Origin: an uncultured Sediminibacterium sp.
GTDB taxonomy: Bacteria; Bacteroidota; Bacteroidia; Chitinophagales; Chitinophagaceae
Direction of reading: 5' to 3'
DNA: 7,348 bases
Assembly (NCBI GenBank): GCA_937907555.1
Contig: CALEST010000399.1
Span: 1 to 7,348, forward strand
Shown here: positions 7,043 to 7,348 of the stretch, in pieces
Numbering within the stretch: position 1 is the stretch's first letter
How the letters are laid out: the number at the start of each line of letters is the position of its first letter
Notes under the pieces: generated by a model
What the model was told of the DNA's origin: nothing
The model's database searches: none
Seen by the model: the letters and a program-made list of their open reading frames with translations, nothing else
Translations under genes and position numbers: made by a program

Positions 7043-7050
7043 TACATTTG
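7043..7050 (+). promoter_or_regulatory. Putative -7 promoter element of the lactonase gene
   Basis: The bases read TACATTTG, an exact TAnnTTTG match on the plus strand. A TTTG lies at 7010-7013, but 29 bp is too far for a normal -33 spacing. If used, transcription would start near 7056, after the ATG at 7053, which favours translation from the ATG at 7062 with an almost leaderless transcript. The match could be chance in AT-rich DNA. Confidence 0.3.
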
Positions 7051-7061
7051 AAATGCACGCC

Positions 7062-7348
7062 ATGAACCCATTAATAAAGAGTCTCCTGTTTCTTGTTGTT
7101 TCCAGCTCTCCATTCTTGACTATCTATGGACAGAAACCCGTTACACAGAAACTTTTTATTGGTAGTTATACAAGTGGAACAGTATCCGATGGTATTTATT
7201 ATTACCAATTCAATGCAAATGGTTCAGCAGATTTAATTAGCAAAACAGCAGCAGCGGATCCCTCTTTTTTAGCAGTCTCTTTCAATAAGCCGAATATATA
7301 TGCAGTAAACGAATTGGGAAATGGCATGGGCGCAGTGTCAGCTTATCA
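7062..7348 (+). CDS. Exported lactonase, seven-bladed beta-propeller family, 5' part only
   Basis: The gene runs off the window; about 95 codons are visible. It starts with a Sec signal peptide (MNPLIKSLLFLVV..., cleavage probably near IYG-Q at residues 18-21). The mature part opens with KLFIGSYTSGT, then GIYYYQFNANG, AADPSFLAVS and IYAVNELGNGMGAVSAY. This is the first-blade pattern of the lactonase family related to 6-phosphogluconolactonase (YbhE/Pgl): a GSYT start, a GIY..YQ..ANG strand turn, and a DPSFLA/YAVNE pair. Because of the signal peptide, the product is likely periplasmic or secreted and not the cytosolic pentose-phosphate enzyme; its substrate is unknown. An in-frame ATG at 7053 adds three residues and is the alternative start. 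It is divergent from the efflux operon with 123 bp between starts; no functional link is evident. Confidence 0.85.
   Translation, partial: MNPLIKSLLFLVVSSSPFLTIYGQKPVTQKLFIGSYTSGTVSDGIYYYQFNANGSADLISKTAAADPSFLAVSFNKPNIYAVNELGNGMGAVSAY

Noticed and set aside
6939..7058. N-terminal extension of the TolC-family protein to the ATG at 7058
   Set aside because: It would place 40 residues ahead of a textbook signal peptide and overlap the start of the divergent lactonase gene; the ATG at 6938 explains the protein fully.

Overview
The window looks like chromosomal DNA of a Bacteroidota bacterium, plausibly of the Chitinophagaceae type. It is AT-rich, no gene has a clear Shine-Dalgarno sequence, and the only recognisable promoter elements match the Bacteroidota -7 consensus TAnnTTTG. 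The phylum call is inference from these traits and from the look of the proteins; no marker gene is present.

Layout. Most of the window (6938 down to 766) is a compact minus-strand operon for a tripartite RND efflux pump. In transcription order it encodes a TolC-type outer-membrane factor (5631-6938), a lipoprotein periplasmic adaptor (4509-5612), a 1069-residue RND permease (1279-4488), a 104-residue protein with a PII-like/ferredoxin-like pattern (957-1271) and a 61-residue DUF2892/YgaP-type membrane protein (766-951). Gaps between these genes are 5-20 bp, so one transcript is likely. A sixth minus-strand gene (122-721), an unrecognised soluble protein of about 199 residues, follows after 44 bp and may be the operon's tail. 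A divergent plus-strand gene starts at about 7062 and runs off the window; it encodes an exported seven-bladed beta-propeller lactonase. The 123-bp region between the divergent genes holds two opposing TAnnTTTG elements and a GTAAC direct repeat. No regulator gene is visible.

The left edge (1-126) is a repeat structure: an exact 55-bp direct repeat with a 71-bp period, interleaved with inverted arms that form a 24-bp-arm hairpin (one mismatch) closed by a GCAA tetraloop on the minus strand. The repeat runs into the stop codon of the last gene, next to three copies of an 11-bp motif. Because the repeat touches the window edge, its copy number is unknown and an assembly break is possible.

How it works together. 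The permease, adaptor and outer-membrane channel would form a proton-driven pump spanning both membranes. The PII-like and DUF2892 proteins, embedded directly behind the permease, are candidates for a sensing or accessory module. The substrate cannot be read from the sequence. The most interesting points are this pump-plus-PII-like-plus-DUF2892 arrangement, the Arg in place of the usual TM10 proton-relay Lys, the His-rich cytoplasmic loop of the permease, the orphan gene at the operon end, and the hairpin repeat beside it.
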